NCBI RefSeq assembly: GCF_013166515.1
Contig: NZ_JABKKJ010000001.1
Span: 1 to 64,000, forward strand
DNA length: 64,000 bases
Direction: 5' to 3'
Source of the DNA: Xylanibacter caecicola
GTDB taxonomy: Bacteria > Bacteroidota > Bacteroidia > Bacteroidales > Bacteroidaceae
The notes under the pieces were generated by a model that was given only the letters and a program-made list of their open reading frames with translations, made no database searches and was not told the DNA's origin. A program made the position numbers and the translations under genes. This document shows, piece after piece, positions 43,004 through 52,459 of this stretch. Position 1 is the first letter of the stretch. Every line of letters begins with the position of its first letter.

Positions 43004-44863
43004 CTATAAAACGCTGTTTTCCTGCTTTTCCGCATCACCGTTTTCATGGAAGAAACGCCATACCGTTTCACCCTTGGATGTGCCTATTATGCCGGTAAGT
43101 ATCTGTAAATCAGCCTCTTTAATCTTCCTTACGCTTTTCAGCTCTTTCAGCAGCAAGTCTTTTGTTTTCGGTCCTATGCCTTTTATGTCGTCAAGCTCAC
43201 TGTGCAGTGCATGCCTGCTGCGCTTGTCCCTGTGGAACGATATTGCGTAGCGGTGCACCTCGTCCTGTATCCTCGTCATAAGCCGGAATATCTCGCTGTC
43301 GGTCTTCATTCCCACTACCACCGGTGGATGTCCGTACAGCAGTTCGCTTGTGCGGTGGCGGTTGTCTTTAGCCAGTCCGGCAATGGGAATGTGCAGTCCC
43401 AGCTCGTCTTCAACCACCTGTCTTACCACCTCCATTTGCCCCTTGCCGCCATCGGTGATGATGAGGTCGGGCAGGGGAGAACCTTCCTCTTTCATGCGTG
43501 AATAGCGGCGGCGCACCACCTCCTGCATAGAGGCGTAGTCGTCGGGACCTACAACCGTCTTTATGTTGTATTTGCGATAGTCTTTCTTGCACGGTTTCAG
43601 CTTTTCAAACACCACACATCCCGCCACGGCATCCGTTCCGCTGATGTTCGAGTTGTCGAAACACTCTATTCTGTATGGCATGCGCGGCAGCTTCAGAGCG
43701 TCCTGTATTTCCTTCATCAGCCGCACCGCTTTCTGCTCGGGATTTAGCTTTTCCGACTGTTTCAGACGGTCGAACTTATACTGTTTGCCGTTCATTGCCG
43801 ACAGGTCGAGCAGCGTTTTCTTGTCTCCTCGTTGAGGGACGGTGAATGTTATTCCGTCTAATTGCGTGTCGGGTTCGAACGGTACTATTATCTCACGCGA
43901 TGTGCTTCCGAGCCGCTCACGTATCTGCACTATGCCGAGGGGTAGGATTTCCTCCTCGGTTTCTTCTAATTTCTTCTTAAATTCGAATGTGAAAGCCTGG
44001 TTTATGCTGCCGTTCGTAACGTGCATATAGTTTATGTAGGCAATCTTCTCGTCGTTGGTTATCGTGAATACGTCCACGTTGTTGATTGTGTGGCTCACCA
44101 CCTCGCTCTTCGAGCAGAAACTGTCGAGAAGCATGTATTTTCGTTTCAGCTCTTCGGCGTCCTCAAACCGCAGCTCTTCGGCAGCCTCCTGCATTTGTCC
44201 GTAAAGCATTTTCTGCACTTCGCGCGTGTTTCCTTTCAATATCTCGCGTGCCTGTTCAATGTTTTTTCTGTACTCCTCCGCACTTTGTCTTCCTGTGCAC
44301 GGCGCACCGCAATTGTGTATGTGATATTCAAGACACGGCTTGTATTTACGTTGTTTTATGCTCTCGTCGGTAATAGGGTATCGGCATGTTCGCGGCTTGT
44401 ACAGCTTCTTTATGATATCCAGCAGTCCGTACATGGTGCCCAAATGACTGTAAGGTCCGTAGTAGGTTCCGAACTTCTTGTTTATTACGCGCGTGCTGAA
44501 GATACGTGGCAGATATTCTCTTGTCACGCATATCGACGGATATGTCTTGCCGTCTTTCAGAAGAATGTTGTATTTGGGCTTGTATTTCTTTATGAGATTG
44601 TTCTCGAGCAGGAGCGCGTCTTCTTCCGTGTTTACAACCGTGTAGGATATGTCGAATATCTTACTTACGAGCACTTTGGTCTTGAAACGGTCCACCTCCT
44701 TGTGAAAATAAGAAGACACGCGGTTCTTTAAGTTCTTCGCCTTGCCCACGTATATTATCGTTCCGTGCTCGTCGTAGTACTGGTAGCTGCCCGGCTTGTT
44801 GGGCAGTGTGCTTACGATAGCCTTCAGATGAGCAAGCCGCTTCTCGTTTTCCTCTATTGTCAT
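43004..44863 (-). CDS. uvrC: Excinuclease ABC subunit C
   Basis: UvrC makes the two incisions in nucleotide excision repair. The 619-residue product has the GIY-YIG nuclease (GSYQYYDEHGTIIYVGKAKN, about 22-41), the UVR helix that binds UvrB (MQEAAEELRFEDAEELKRKY, about 212-231), the RNase H-like C-terminal nuclease (IECFDNSNISGTDAVAG, LIITDGGKGQMEVV) and paired helix-hairpin-helix motifs (DDIKGIGPKTKDLLLKELKS). Length is normal. An exact parS site lies 38 nt upstream of its start. Confidence 0.97.
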   Translation of the reverse strand: MTIEENEKRLAHLKAIVSTLPNKPGSYQYYDEHGTIIYVGKAKNLKNRVSSYFHKEVDRFKTKVLVSKIFDISYTVVNTEEDALLLENNLIKKYKPKYNILLKDGKTYPSICVTREYLPRIFSTRVINKKFGTYYGPYSHLGTMYGLLDIIKKLYKPRTCRYPITDESIKQRKYKPCLEYHIHNCGAPCTGRQSAEEYRKNIEQAREILKGNTREVQKMLYGQMQEAAEELRFEDAEELKRKYMLLDSFCSKSEVVSHTINNVDVFTITNDEKIAYINYMHVTNGSINQAFTFEFKKKLEETEEEILPLGIVQIRERLGSTSREIIVPFEPDTQLDGITFTVPQRGDKKTLLDLSAMNGKQYKFDRLKQSEKLNPEQKAVRLMKEIQDALKLPRMPYRIECFDNSNISGTDAVAGCVVFEKLKPCKKDYRKYNIKTVVGPDDYASMQEVVRRRYSRMKEEGSPLPDLIITDGGKGQMEVVRQVVEDELGLHIPIAGLAKDNRHRTSELLYGHPPVVVGMKTDSEIFRLMTRIQDEVHRYAISFHRDKRSRHALHSELDDIKGIGPKTKDLLLKELKSVRKIKEADLQILTGIIGTSKGETVWRFFHENGDAEKQENSVL

Positions 44864-44901
44864 AGGCGTAAGTCGTTAAGTGAGAGATGGTTTAAAATAA
44901 T

Positions 44902-44917
44902 TTGTTTCACGTGAAAC
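44902..44917. promoter_or_regulatory. parS chromosome-partition site 1
   Basis: TGTTTCACGTGAAACA is identical over all 16 bases to the parS consensus bound by ParB (Spo0J). It lies in the gap between uvrC and apt. parA and parB are not in this window. Confidence 0.9.
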
Positions 44918-44992
44918 ATGAACACTCTAACATCCTCATGGCATTATGCAGTATGTCTGTCCTTGTATTGAGGGATGTCCTCCTAAAAAACA

Positions 44993-45083
44993 ATTTGCAA
45001 CGCAATCTGCTGTCAACCGCGTTTGCCTTTAGCGCGGGGTGTTGGCTTTGGGCTTTTTCCGGATTGGAGATTGTGTTGCAAAT
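44993..45083. repeat. Inverted repeat between parS 1 and apt
   Basis: ATTTGCAACGCAATCT (44993-45008) and AGATTGTGTTGCAAAT (45068-45083) pair at 15 of 16 positions around a 59-nt GC-rich loop. It may terminate apt transcription, but has no T run. Confidence 0.5.
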
Positions 45084-45124
45084 CTATTGTTGATGTGGCG
45101 ACGTAGGTTTCGAACCGCCTAGTG

Positions 45125-45655
45125 TTATACTTGTATAAGCGTTTGTATGTCCGTACCTTCGTCGAAAATGCTGCGACCGTTAAGGTTCTCGTTTACAAGT
45201 TCTATGAGGAAGTTTACATATATTTTCTTCGGGTTGAACTTGTTTACGAGGTTATATGCGGCTTTCATTGTTCCGCCTGTTGCGAGCAGGTCGTCGTGAA
45301 GAAGTATCACGTCGTTTTCGTTTATCGAGTCCTTGTGGATTTCTATGGTGTCTGTTCCGTACTCCTTGGTGTAGCTCTCCTGTACAGTCTCTGCCGGCAG
45401 TTTTCCCGGTTTCCTGCAAAGTATTACGCCTGCACCGAGCCTTATAGCAAGAGCTGATGATATCACAAAGCCACGGCTTTCGATACCTACAATCTTTGTT
45501 ATGCCCTTGTCTTTGTACATCTCATAAAGCTCGTCAACCATTATGTTCAGACACTCCGGGTCTTTGAAAAGAGTTGTCACATCCCTGAACATAATTCCTT
45601 TTTGCGGAAAATCGGGGATAGATCTTAAGTTCTTCAGTAATGTTTCGTTGTTCAT
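45125..45655 (-). CDS. apt: Adenine phosphoribosyltransferase
   Basis: Apt salvages adenine to AMP using PRPP. The 176-residue product has the family start SIPDFPQKGIMFRDVTTLFK, GIESRGFVISSALAIRLGAG, the flexible loop region RKPGKLPAETVQESYTKEYG and the PRPP motif VILLHDDLLATGGTM (about 121-135). The PRPP motif normally has Val before the two Asp; here it is His, which probably does not prevent binding. It lies between the two parS sites, within the mnmG to deoC run. Confidence 0.96.
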   Translation of the reverse strand: MNNETLLKNLRSIPDFPQKGIMFRDVTTLFKDPECLNIMVDELYEMYKDKGITKIVGIESRGFVISSALAIRLGAGVILCRKPGKLPAETVQESYTKEYGTDTIEIHKDSINENDVILLHDDLLATGGTMKAAYNLVNKFNPKKIYVNFLIELVNENLNGRSIFDEGTDIQTLIQV

Positions 45656-45821
45656 TTTTAATTGTATTGTTTTATTGTTTGTTATTTATTATCTACTTTT
45701 ATCATTCCTGTCGCGTTTCTTTATTCGTATTTCGATACTCTCGCTTTGCATTTGTTTTAATCGGTTTAATCGTGTTTTGTTGTCCATAACTCGCTATTTT
45801 GCAGTCTGTTTGATTGTTTAT

Positions 45822-45837
45822 TGTTTCACGTGAAACA
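45822..45837. promoter_or_regulatory. parS chromosome-partition site 2
   Basis: A second exact TGTTTCACGTGAAACA palindrome, 920 bp from the first, lies just after the mnmG stop. Paired sites close together are usual near chromosome origins. Confidence 0.9.
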
Positions 45838-45847
45838 ATAAATCTTT

Positions 45848-47719
45848 TTATCTGCCGAGCAGTATGAGCATCACGTTTATGTCACTTGGCGATACGCCGG
45901 GTATCCTGCTCGCTTGTGCCAGCGTTTCAGGATCTATCTTTTTCAGCTTCTGTCGTGCCTCGGTGGAAAGCTGCTGCATGGCGGTATAGTTGAAGCGTCC
46001 TCTTATTTTGATGTCTTCAAGACGATGCATCTTCTCCGCCACCATTCTTTCGCGCTCTATATATCCTTTATATTTCATCTTTATCTCCGCGGCTTCAGCT
46101 GTCTCTTCCTTTCTGTCCGCCGGAGAATCGAGCAGTTCTTTCATTCCCGGGATGAACTCGGATATATTTTCAAGCGTTATCTGCGGTCTTGCGATGAGGT
46201 CGGCAACCTTGCATCCTTCGCGCAACGGGGTGGTACCGAGTTTCTCGAGCACAGTGTTTATATCCTTCGGCTTTACGGGCGTGGTGTTGCAGAAATGTTC
46301 TATTTTGCTGATTTCTTCTTTCTTTTCAATCCACTTGTCGTATCGTTCGCGCGAGGCAAGTCCTATATCGTATGCTCTCTCCGTGAGCCTGGCGTCGGCA
46401 TCGTCCTGTCTTAGCAGTATTCGATATTCGGCGCGGCTTGTGAACATACGGTACGGCTCGTCCACTCCCTTGGTGACAAGATCGTCGATGAGGACGCCGA
46501 TATACGATTCATCGCGCCGCATGACAAACGGCTGTCCGCCGCAGCAGCGTATGGCTGCGTTCATTCCTGCAATCAGTCCTTGTCCTCCCGCCTCTTCATA
46601 TCCGGTGGTTCCGTTTACCTGTCCGGCAAAGAACAGTCCCTTTATTATCTTCGATTCGAGCGAGTGATAAAGCTGTGTGGGGTCGAAATAATCATACTCT
46701 ATTGCGTATCCCGGACGGTATACATGGATGTCACGGAATGCCGGTATCTTCTTGAGAGCGTTTATTTGTACATCCATCGGCATGCTCGACGAGAAACCGT
46801 TGAGATACATTTCGTTGGTGTCTTCTCCCTCCGGTTCGAGGAAGAGAGGATGTTGCGGTTTGTCGGGAAACGTCACTAGCTTTGTCTCTATCGATGGGCA
46901 GTAACGTGGTCCGGTGCTTTGTATCTGTCCGTTGAAAAGGGGCGAATCTGCCAGTCCGCTTCTCAACGTTTCGTGTACGTCGATGTTTGTGTTGCAGGTC
47001 CAGCACGGCAACTGTTTCAGCGTTCGTCGCCTGCTCATAAAGCTGAATTTGTGGAAGTCGTTTTCGCCCTTCTGTATCTCCATGTCCTCAAAGTGCACAC
47101 TGCGCCGGTCTATGCGTACCGGTGTGCCGGTCTTCATCCGTGCATGTCGTATGCCATGGCTTGTGATACTCTCTGTGAGGTGCGGAACGGCAGGTTCGGA
47201 TATCCTTCCGCCCGGAACTCGGCGGCGTCCTATGTGCATAAGTCCGTTGAGAAATGTTCCTGCGGTTATCACTATGCTTTGTGCGCGCAGCTCCGCGCCC
47301 CATATTGTTCTTATGCCTTTGGCTTCTCCATGTTCGACAATCAGCTCGTCAGCTTGGTCTTGCCATATATCAAGATTGGGTGTACTGTCGAGTACACGGC
47401 GCCATTCCCAGATGAACTTCTCGCGGTCGCACTGTGCTCTCGGGCTCCATACAGCAGGTCCTTTCGAGCGGTTGAGCATGCGGAACTGTATTGCCGTGGC
47501 GTCGGTGACAAGTGCCGTATAGCCTCCGAGGGCGTCGATTTCACGTACAATCTGCCCTTTTGCTATCCCGCCAATTGCCGGATTACAACTCATCTGGGCT
47601 ATTTTGTTCATGTCCATGGTAACAAGGCAAGTCCTTGCACCCATATTTGCTGCTGCCGTCGCAGCTTCGCAGCCGGCATGACCGCCGCCTATTACCAGTA
47701 CGTCGTATACCAGGTTCAT
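45848..47719 (-). CDS. mnmG: tRNA uridine-5-carboxymethylaminomethyl modification enzyme MnmG (GidA)
   Basis: MnmG, with MnmE, modifies the wobble uridine of several tRNAs and binds FAD. I chose the ATG at 47719 (MNLVYDVLVIGGGHAGCEAA), giving 623 residues; the longer reading adds 29 residues of unlikely sequence. Motifs: dinucleotide fold GGGHAGCEAA (about 11-20), CNPAIGGIAKGQ (about 47), YCPSIETKLVTFPDKPQHP, GLFFAGQVNGTTGYEEAGGQG (split by the family Cys/Gly pattern) and the C-terminal IPGVSPSDI. GidA is often close to oriC in other bacteria, in line with the parS sites here. Confidence 0.97.
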   Translation of the reverse strand: MNLVYDVLVIGGGHAGCEAATAAANMGARTCLVTMDMNKIAQMSCNPAIGGIAKGQIVREIDALGGYTALVTDATAIQFRMLNRSKGPAVWSPRAQCDREKFIWEWRRVLDSTPNLDIWQDQADELIVEHGEAKGIRTIWGAELRAQSIVITAGTFLNGLMHIGRRRVPGGRISEPAVPHLTESITSHGIRHARMKTGTPVRIDRRSVHFEDMEIQKGENDFHKFSFMSRRRTLKQLPCWTCNTNIDVHETLRSGLADSPLFNGQIQSTGPRYCPSIETKLVTFPDKPQHPLFLEPEGEDTNEMYLNGFSSSMPMDVQINALKKIPAFRDIHVYRPGYAIEYDYFDPTQLYHSLESKIIKGLFFAGQVNGTTGYEEAGGQGLIAGMNAAIRCCGGQPFVMRRDESYIGVLIDDLVTKGVDEPYRMFTSRAEYRILLRQDDADARLTERAYDIGLASRERYDKWIEKKEEISKIEHFCNTTPVKPKDINTVLEKLGTTPLREGCKVADLIARPQITLENISEFIPGMKELLDSPADRKEETAEAAEIKMKYKGYIERERMVAEKMHRLEDIKIRGRFNYTAMQQLSTEARQKLKKIDPETLAQASRIPGVSPSDINVMLILLGR

Positions 47720-47813
47720 ATATCTTTTACCTTTTTTCTGTTTGCAAACGCCTTCCCGCCGCCTGCTTGCAGGGCTGTGTATGAATAGTTCGGAAGGCTC
47801 TTTCATTCCGCCA

Positions 47814-47882
47814 CAAAAGTAAGAATAAAAATTGAATTTTTAACAAAATACTTTGATTTATCACTGAAATGGAGTATATTTG
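47814..47882. promoter_or_regulatory. Divergent promoters for mnmG and the fumarate reductase operon
   Basis: Plus strand: TTTG (47852-47855), 19 nt, TATATTTG (47875-47882), an exact Bacteroidetes promoter for the operon at 48001 with a leader of about 110 nt. Minus strand: TACTTTTG (47821-47814), a -7 box for mnmG with TTTG 22 nt upstream. Confidence 0.75.
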
Positions 47883-48000
47883 CACACCGCCGAGGATGCC
47901 ATTATATCTATAATAAGGTATTATAGCATCCGTTCAGGTGTGTTTCAGGATGTCTAATATTATTATTTTTAACATTTAAATACCTAAATTTCAATCATTT

Positions 48001-48687
48001 ATGTGGTTATGTAATTCATCTATCGGAAGGAAAGTGGTGATGTCTGTTACCGGCATTGCGCTTATCCTGTTCTTGACGTTCCACATGTCAATGAACGTTG
48101 TTGCTCTCATTTCGGGAGATGCCTACAACATGATTTGCAAGTTTCTCGGTGCCAACTGGTATGCCCTTGTGGCAACTCTCGGTCTGGCAGCGCTGACGGT
48201 TGCTCACATTGTCTATGCGTTCCTGCTCACCATGCAGAACCGCCGTGCACGCGGAAACGAGCGCTATGCCGTTACGGTTAAGCCGGCAAAAGTGGAGTGG
48301 GCATCGCAGAACATGCTGGTTCTTGGCATCATCGTTGTGCTTGGCATCCTGTTGCATCTCTTTAATTTTTGGTATAACATGATGTTTGCCGAGGTTGCGC
48401 ACATTTCCGTTCCTCATGATCCGGCAGACGGTTTTGCCTACATCAAGGACACGTTTGCATGCCCGGTATATGTTGTACTGTACATCGTGTGGCTCGTGGC
48501 AATATGGTTCCACCTCTCTCACGGTTTCTGGAGCGCCATGCACACTCTCGGTTGGAACGGCAAGATATGGTTCAACCGTTGGAGAACGATAGGTCTTGTG
48601 TATACCTCTCTGCTCATGCTGGGTTTCCTCGTGGTTGTTCTTGCCTTTGCGTTCGGCGTTGCTCCGAGCCTGTGCTGTGCAGCCTGA
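48001..48687 (+). CDS. Succinate dehydrogenase/fumarate reductase cytochrome b subunit
   Basis: This membrane subunit carries two hemes b and passes electrons between menaquinol and the FeS subunit. The 228-residue product has five helices, as in the single-subunit (type B) anchors of Bacteroidetes, with candidate heme histidines in FHMSMNVVAL (about 27), AHIVYAFLL (about 70), LLHLFNFWY (about 120) and HLSHGFWSAMHTLGWN (about 177-192). It is the first gene of the operon, 126 nt before the flavoprotein gene. In anaerobic gut Bacteroidales the complex mainly reduces fumarate to succinate. Confidence 0.93.
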   Translation: MWLCNSSIGRKVVMSVTGIALILFLTFHMSMNVVALISGDAYNMICKFLGANWYALVATLGLAALTVAHIVYAFLLTMQNRRARGNERYAVTVKPAKVEWASQNMLVLGIIVVLGILLHLFNFWYNMMFAEVAHISVPHDPADGFAYIKDTFACPVYVVLYIVWLVAIWFHLSHGFWSAMHTLGWNGKIWFNRWRTIGLVYTSLLMLGFLVVVLAFAFGVAPSLCCAA

Positions 48688-48813
48688 TGTTCAGGAAAAA
48701 GGCTTTTTGTTGTATAGAGTTATCAAGTATTAAGAAATAAAAGCCTGTGAGGCAAAAGGCGGTATGTTGCCGCCGGCACTTCGCGAAACAGGCTGTATAA
48801 ATACAAAAAAATC

Positions 48814-50796
48814 ATGGCAAAGACATTAAATTCCAGAATACCCGAAGGTCCGGTAGCCGAAAAATGGACCAATTATAAAGCTCATCAGCGCCTGGTGAAC
48901 CCTAAGAACAAACTCAAGCTCGATGTTATCGTTGTCGGGACAGGTCTGGCAGGAGCATCTGCTGCCGCTTCTCTCGGCGAAATGGGCTTCAACGTATATA
49001 ACTTCTGCATACAGGACTCGCCCCGTCGTGCGCACTCTATCGCTGCACAGGGCGGTATCAACGCTGCAAAGAACTATCAGAATGACGGCGACTCGGTTTA
49101 CCGTCTGTTCTATGATACGGTGAAAGGTGGTGACTACCGTGCACGTGAGGCAAACGTATACCGCCTTGCTGAGGTGTCGAACGATATCATAGACCAGTGT
49201 GTGGCACAAGGTGTGCCTTTCGCACGTGAGTACGGCGGAATGCTTGCAAACCGTTCTTTCGGTGGTGCACAGGTGTCCCGCACGTTCTATGCGAAGGGTC
49301 AGACGGGTCAGCAGTTGCTGCTCGGTGCATACTCTTCTCTGAGCGCACAGGTTAACGCAGGCAAGGTGAAACTCTACACACGTTATGAAATGGAAGACGT
49401 GGTTATTGTAGACGGTCGTGCACGCGGTATCATCGCAAAGAATCTTGTGACAGGCAAGCTGGAGCGTTTCAGCGCCAATGCCGTAGTTATCGCTACCGGA
49501 GGATACGGTAACGCATACTTCCTGTCGACCAACGCTATGGGCTGTAACTGTACAGCTGCTGTTCAGTGCTACCGCAAGGGAGCATATTTCGCAAACCCGT
49601 CATACGTTCAGATACACCCGACATGTATCCCCGTGCACGGCGACAAACAGTCAAAACTGACGCTGATGTCCGAGTCTCTGCGTAACGACGGTCGTATATG
49701 GGTACCTAAGAAACTCGAAGATGCAAAGAAACTGCAGGCTGGCGAGATTAAAGGTTCCGACATTCCGGAGGAGGATCGTGACTACTATCTGGAGCGTCGC
49801 TATCCTGCTTTCGGCAATCTTGTGCCCCGTGACGTTGCCAGCCGTGCTGCAAAAGAGCGCTGCGACAAGGGATACGGAGTAAACAACACAGGTCTTGCAG
49901 TGTTCCTCGACTTCTCCGAGAGTATCGAACGTCTCGGCATAGACGTTGTTCTGCAGCGTTATGGTAACCTCTTCGACATGTACGAGGAGATAACAGACGT
50001 TAATCCGGGCGAGCTGGCGAACGAGATAAACGGCGTGAAGTACTACAATCCGATGATGATATTCCCCGCTATACACTATACAATGGGTGGTATCTGGGTT
50101 GACTATGAGCTTCAGACAACAATCACGGGTCTGTTTGCAATCGGTGAGTGCAACTTCTCCGATCACGGAGCAAACCGCCTCGGTGCTTCTGCTCTTATGC
50201 AGGGACTTGCTGACGGATATTTTGTTCTTCCTTATACAATACAGAATTATCTTGCCGACCAGGACGTATGGCCGCGCCTGTCGACCGATCTGCCTGAGTT
50301 TGAGGAGGCTGAAAAGGCTGTCGAGGCAGAGATGAACCGTCTCATGAACATTAAGGGCAAGCGTTCGGTAGACTCAATCCACAAGGAGCTTGGTCATATA
50401 ATGTGGGAGCATGTAGGTATGGGTCGCACCAAGGAAGGTCTTGAAGAAGGTCTTAAGATGCTTAAGGAACTGCGCAAGGAGTTTGACACCAATCTCTTTG
50501 TTCCGGGCACGAAAGAGGGGCTTAATGTCGAGCTTGACAAAGCTATCCATCTCCGCGACTTCATCATTATGGGCGAACTTGTGGCTTACGATGCCCTGCA
50601 TCGCGAAGAGAGCTGCGGCGGACACTTCCGTGAGGAGCACCAGACAGAAGAGGGAGAAGCCAAGCGTGATGACGCAAACTTCTTCTATGTAGGCTGCTGG
50701 GAGTATCAGGGCAGTGATGACAAAGCACCCGAACTCATCAAGGAACCGCTTGAGTATGAGGCTATAAAGGTACAGACAAGAAATTATAAGAACTAA
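48814..50796 (+). CDS. Succinate dehydrogenase/fumarate reductase flavoprotein subunit
   Basis: The 660-residue product has the FAD dinucleotide fold [17 protein letters not shown] (about 38-54), the covalent-FAD region [17 protein letters not shown] (His about 76), substrate-site residues around [16 protein letters not shown], and the FAD-closing segment [20 protein letters not shown] (about 440-459). The C-terminal [14 protein letters not shown] is typical of the type B enzymes. It works in the cytoplasm attached to the FeS subunit. Codon use is strongly biased compared with accessory genes in the window, consistent with high expression. Confidence 0.96.
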   Translation: MAKTLNSRIPEGPVAEKWTNYKAHQRLVNPKNKLKLDVIVVGTGLAGASAAASLGEMGFNVYNFCIQDSPRRAHSIAAQGGINAAKNYQNDGDSVYRLFYDTVKGGDYRAREANVYRLAEVSNDIIDQCVAQGVPFAREYGGMLANRSFGGAQVSRTFYAKGQTGQQLLLGAYSSLSAQVNAGKVKLYTRYEMEDVVIVDGRARGIIAKNLVTGKLERFSANAVVIATGGYGNAYFLSTNAMGCNCTAAVQCYRKGAYFANPSYVQIHPTCIPVHGDKQSKLTLMSESLRNDGRIWVPKKLEDAKKLQAGEIKGSDIPEEDRDYYLERRYPAFGNLVPRDVASRAAKERCDKGYGVNNTGLAVFLDFSESIERLGIDVVLQRYGNLFDMYEEITDVNPGELANEINGVKYYNPMMIFPAIHYTMGGIWVDYELQTTITGLFAIGECNFSDHGANRLGASALMQGLADGYFVLPYTIQNYLADQDVWPRLSTDLPEFEEAEKAVEAEMNRLMNIKGKRSVDSIHKELGHIMWEHVGMGRTKEGLEEGLKMLKELRKEFDTNLFVPGTKEGLNVELDKAIHLRDFIIMGELVAYDALHREESCGGHFREEHQTEEGEAKRDDANFFYVGCWEYQGSDDKAPELIKEPLEYEAIKVQTRNYKN

Positions 50797-50813
50797 TAAA
50801 TAACTGCAATATC

Positions 50814-51569
50814 ATGGCTAAGAATATAAGTTTCACACTGAAGTATTGGAAGCAGAACGGTCCGAGAGAAAAAGGCCACTTCGATACACGCGAGATGAAG
50901 AACATCCCTGATGACACTTCATTCCTCGAAATGCTTGACATTCTGAACGAAGAGCTTATCAACGAGGGTAAAGAACCGTTCGTGTTTGACCACGATTGTC
51001 GCGAAGGTATATGCGGTATGTGTTCACTGTATATCAACGGTCATCCTCACGGTCCTGCCACCGGAGCCACTACGTGCCAACTCTATATGCGCCGTTTCAA
51101 TGACGGTGACGTGATAACCGTTGAGCCGTGGCGTTCTGCCGCATATCCTGTTATAAAGGACTGCATGGTTGACCGCGGTGCGTTTGACAAGATCATACAG
51201 GCTGGCGGATACACCACTATCCGTACCGGACAGGCTCAGGATGCCAACGCGATACTCATTCCGAAAGAGGACGCCGACGAGGCAATGGATTGCGCTACAT
51301 GTATCGGTTGCGGAGCCTGCGTCGCTGCGTGCAAGAACGGCTCGGCGATGCTTTTCGTAAGTTCTAAGGTTAGTCAGTTGGCACTGCTTCCGCAGGGGCG
51401 TCCCGAGGCTGCAAAACGCGCCAAGGCGATGATTATGAAGATGGAAGAGCTTGGTTTCGGCAACTGCACAAATACCCGTGCTTGTGAAGCCGAGTGCCCC
51501 AAGAACGAGTCGATTTCCAACATCGCACGCCTGAACCGTGAGTTCATCAAGGCCAAGTTGGCAGATTAA
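50814..51569 (+). CDS. Succinate dehydrogenase/fumarate reductase iron-sulfur subunit
   Basis: The 251-residue product has the [2Fe-2S] ferredoxin motif [15 protein letters not shown] with the later C of TTCQLYM (about 62-95), and two C-terminal cluster motifs [19 protein letters not shown] (about 161-179) and [15 protein letters not shown] (about 219-233) for the [4Fe-4S] and [3Fe-4S] centres. It starts 17 nt after the flavoprotein stop and is followed by a perfect terminator, which closes the three-gene operon. Confidence 0.96.
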   Translation: MAKNISFTLKYWKQNGPREKGHFDTREMKNIPDDTSFLEMLDILNEELINEGKEPFVFDHDCREGICGMCSLYINGHPHGPATGATTCQLYMRRFNDGDVITVEPWRSAAYPVIKDCMVDRGAFDKIIQAGGYTTIRTGQAQDANAILIPKEDADEAMDCATCIGCGACVAACKNGSAMLFVSSKVSQLALLPQGRPEAAKRAKAMIMKMEELGFGNCTNTRACEAECPKNESISNIARLNREFIKAKLAD

Positions 51570-51581
51570 TGGCTTTTTTAT

Positions 51582-51618
51582 ACAGGATATGCCGGTTTAA
51601 GGCATATCCTGTTTTTTT
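51582..51618 (+). terminator. Rho-independent terminator of the fumarate reductase operon
   Basis: ACAGGATATGCC (51582-51593) and GGCATATCCTGT (51601-51612) form a 12-bp perfect stem with a 7-nt loop, followed by a T7 run. Confidence 0.9.
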
Positions 51619-51647
51619 ATTTTTACTTATTTTACACCTTAATATTT

Positions 51648-52217
51648 ATGACCATGAAATATATAGAAATCTTAAAGTTAAGATGTATTACGGTGTTTAT
51701 CATGTTTCTTGGAAGTGTATCTGTGCTGTCTCAAGATTATGTAGCCCTCAATACAAACAGCCGTGTAAGAACCAGTCCAACTGTGAAATCGGATGCCGTG
51801 GAAGGACAATGGGGCTATCTGGTTTTGTCCAAGGGTGAGGTTCACCGTGTCATCGGAGAGTCGGGTGACTGGTATCATATCGTCATATCGGGTTTCAACA
51901 ATACCAAAGGATATGTCATGAAGAAGTTCTGCATATCCGCTTGCGGCAAACTTCCGGATAACTTGCCCGCGGCTGAAGGTGAGCAGACAGTTTCCGTGAC
52001 TAAAGGCAATGACGGCATCTTTTGGCTTAAATATCAGTATGATGACAGCAGAACACCCGTTAAGGGCGTGTGGCATAACGGCATACTTCTTTTCCCGTAT
52101 ACGATGAAACAGATGTTTGGAGCAGACTATGGAGGCGATGATTATATGGACGTTGCGGCATCTTATGTGGTCATTGACGGCAAAGTGTATGCAAAGGAGT
52201 ATACACGTACGGGCTGA
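51648..52217 (+). CDS. Secreted SH3-like domain protein of unknown function
   Basis: The 189-residue product has an N-terminal hydrophobic signal (about 10-29, through FLGSVSVLSQ). The region VALNTNSRVRTSPTVKSDAV and SKGEVHRVIGESGDWYHIVI, GYVMKKFC (about 32-95) follows the bacterial SH3 pattern: variable start, xVRxxP, xxxGxxxxVxxxxGDWxxV. The C-terminal half (about 105-189) is of unknown type. Bacterial SH3 domains often bind cell wall, so a periplasmic role is plausible. It stands alone after the fumarate reductase terminator. Start is MTMKYIE at 51648, or MKYIE at 51654. Confidence 0.7.
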   Translation: MTMKYIEILKLRCITVFIMFLGSVSVLSQDYVALNTNSRVRTSPTVKSDAVEGQWGYLVLSKGEVHRVIGESGDWYHIVISGFNNTKGYVMKKFCISACGKLPDNLPAAEGEQTVSVTKGNDGIFWLKYQYDDSRTPVKGVWHNGILLFPYTMKQMFGADYGGDDYMDVAASYVVIDGKVYAKEYTRTG

Positions 52218-52364
52218 CAAACCTTCTTTTTCGCCGTATCAGGCTTTTCCCGGCGTTTCGGATAAATGGTTCTGTCCAACCTGTCCGGATGGCTCAGAAG
52301 CGCAGGAAATGGCTTTAAATCGATATTGATACAGTTCTTTCAGGTTTTGATTGATGAAAAGAAA

Positions 52365-52402
52365 CTTCCCCTGCCGGTATGAAGTGTTGTCGGCAAGGGA
52401 AG
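52365..52402. terminator. Terminator between convergent genes
   Basis: CTTCCCCTGCCG (52365-52376) pairs with CGGCAAGGGAAG (52391-52402) at 11 of 12 positions, with T-rich sequence downstream at about 52411. Confidence 0.65.
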
Positions 52403-52459
52403 AACCTGTTGGTTTTTCAATAAAGGGAATGTAAGTATAATTTTTGTTTTTGAGAAGTA

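Noticed and set aside
44902-45093. 63-codon plus-strand open frame beginning in parS site 1
   Set aside because: Its start is inside parS and it runs through a hairpin; composition is not protein-like.
45095-45120. tRNA-like 3' end (GTAGGTTTCGAACCGCC)
   Set aside because: The T-loop-like sequence has two mismatches in the stem, and no D or anticodon arm can be found on either strand; at best a remnant.
45848-47806. Longer mnmG start at 47806
   Set aside because: The extra 29 residues are Arg/Lys-rich and unlike the family start; MNLVYDVLVIGGG at 47719 gives the expected length.
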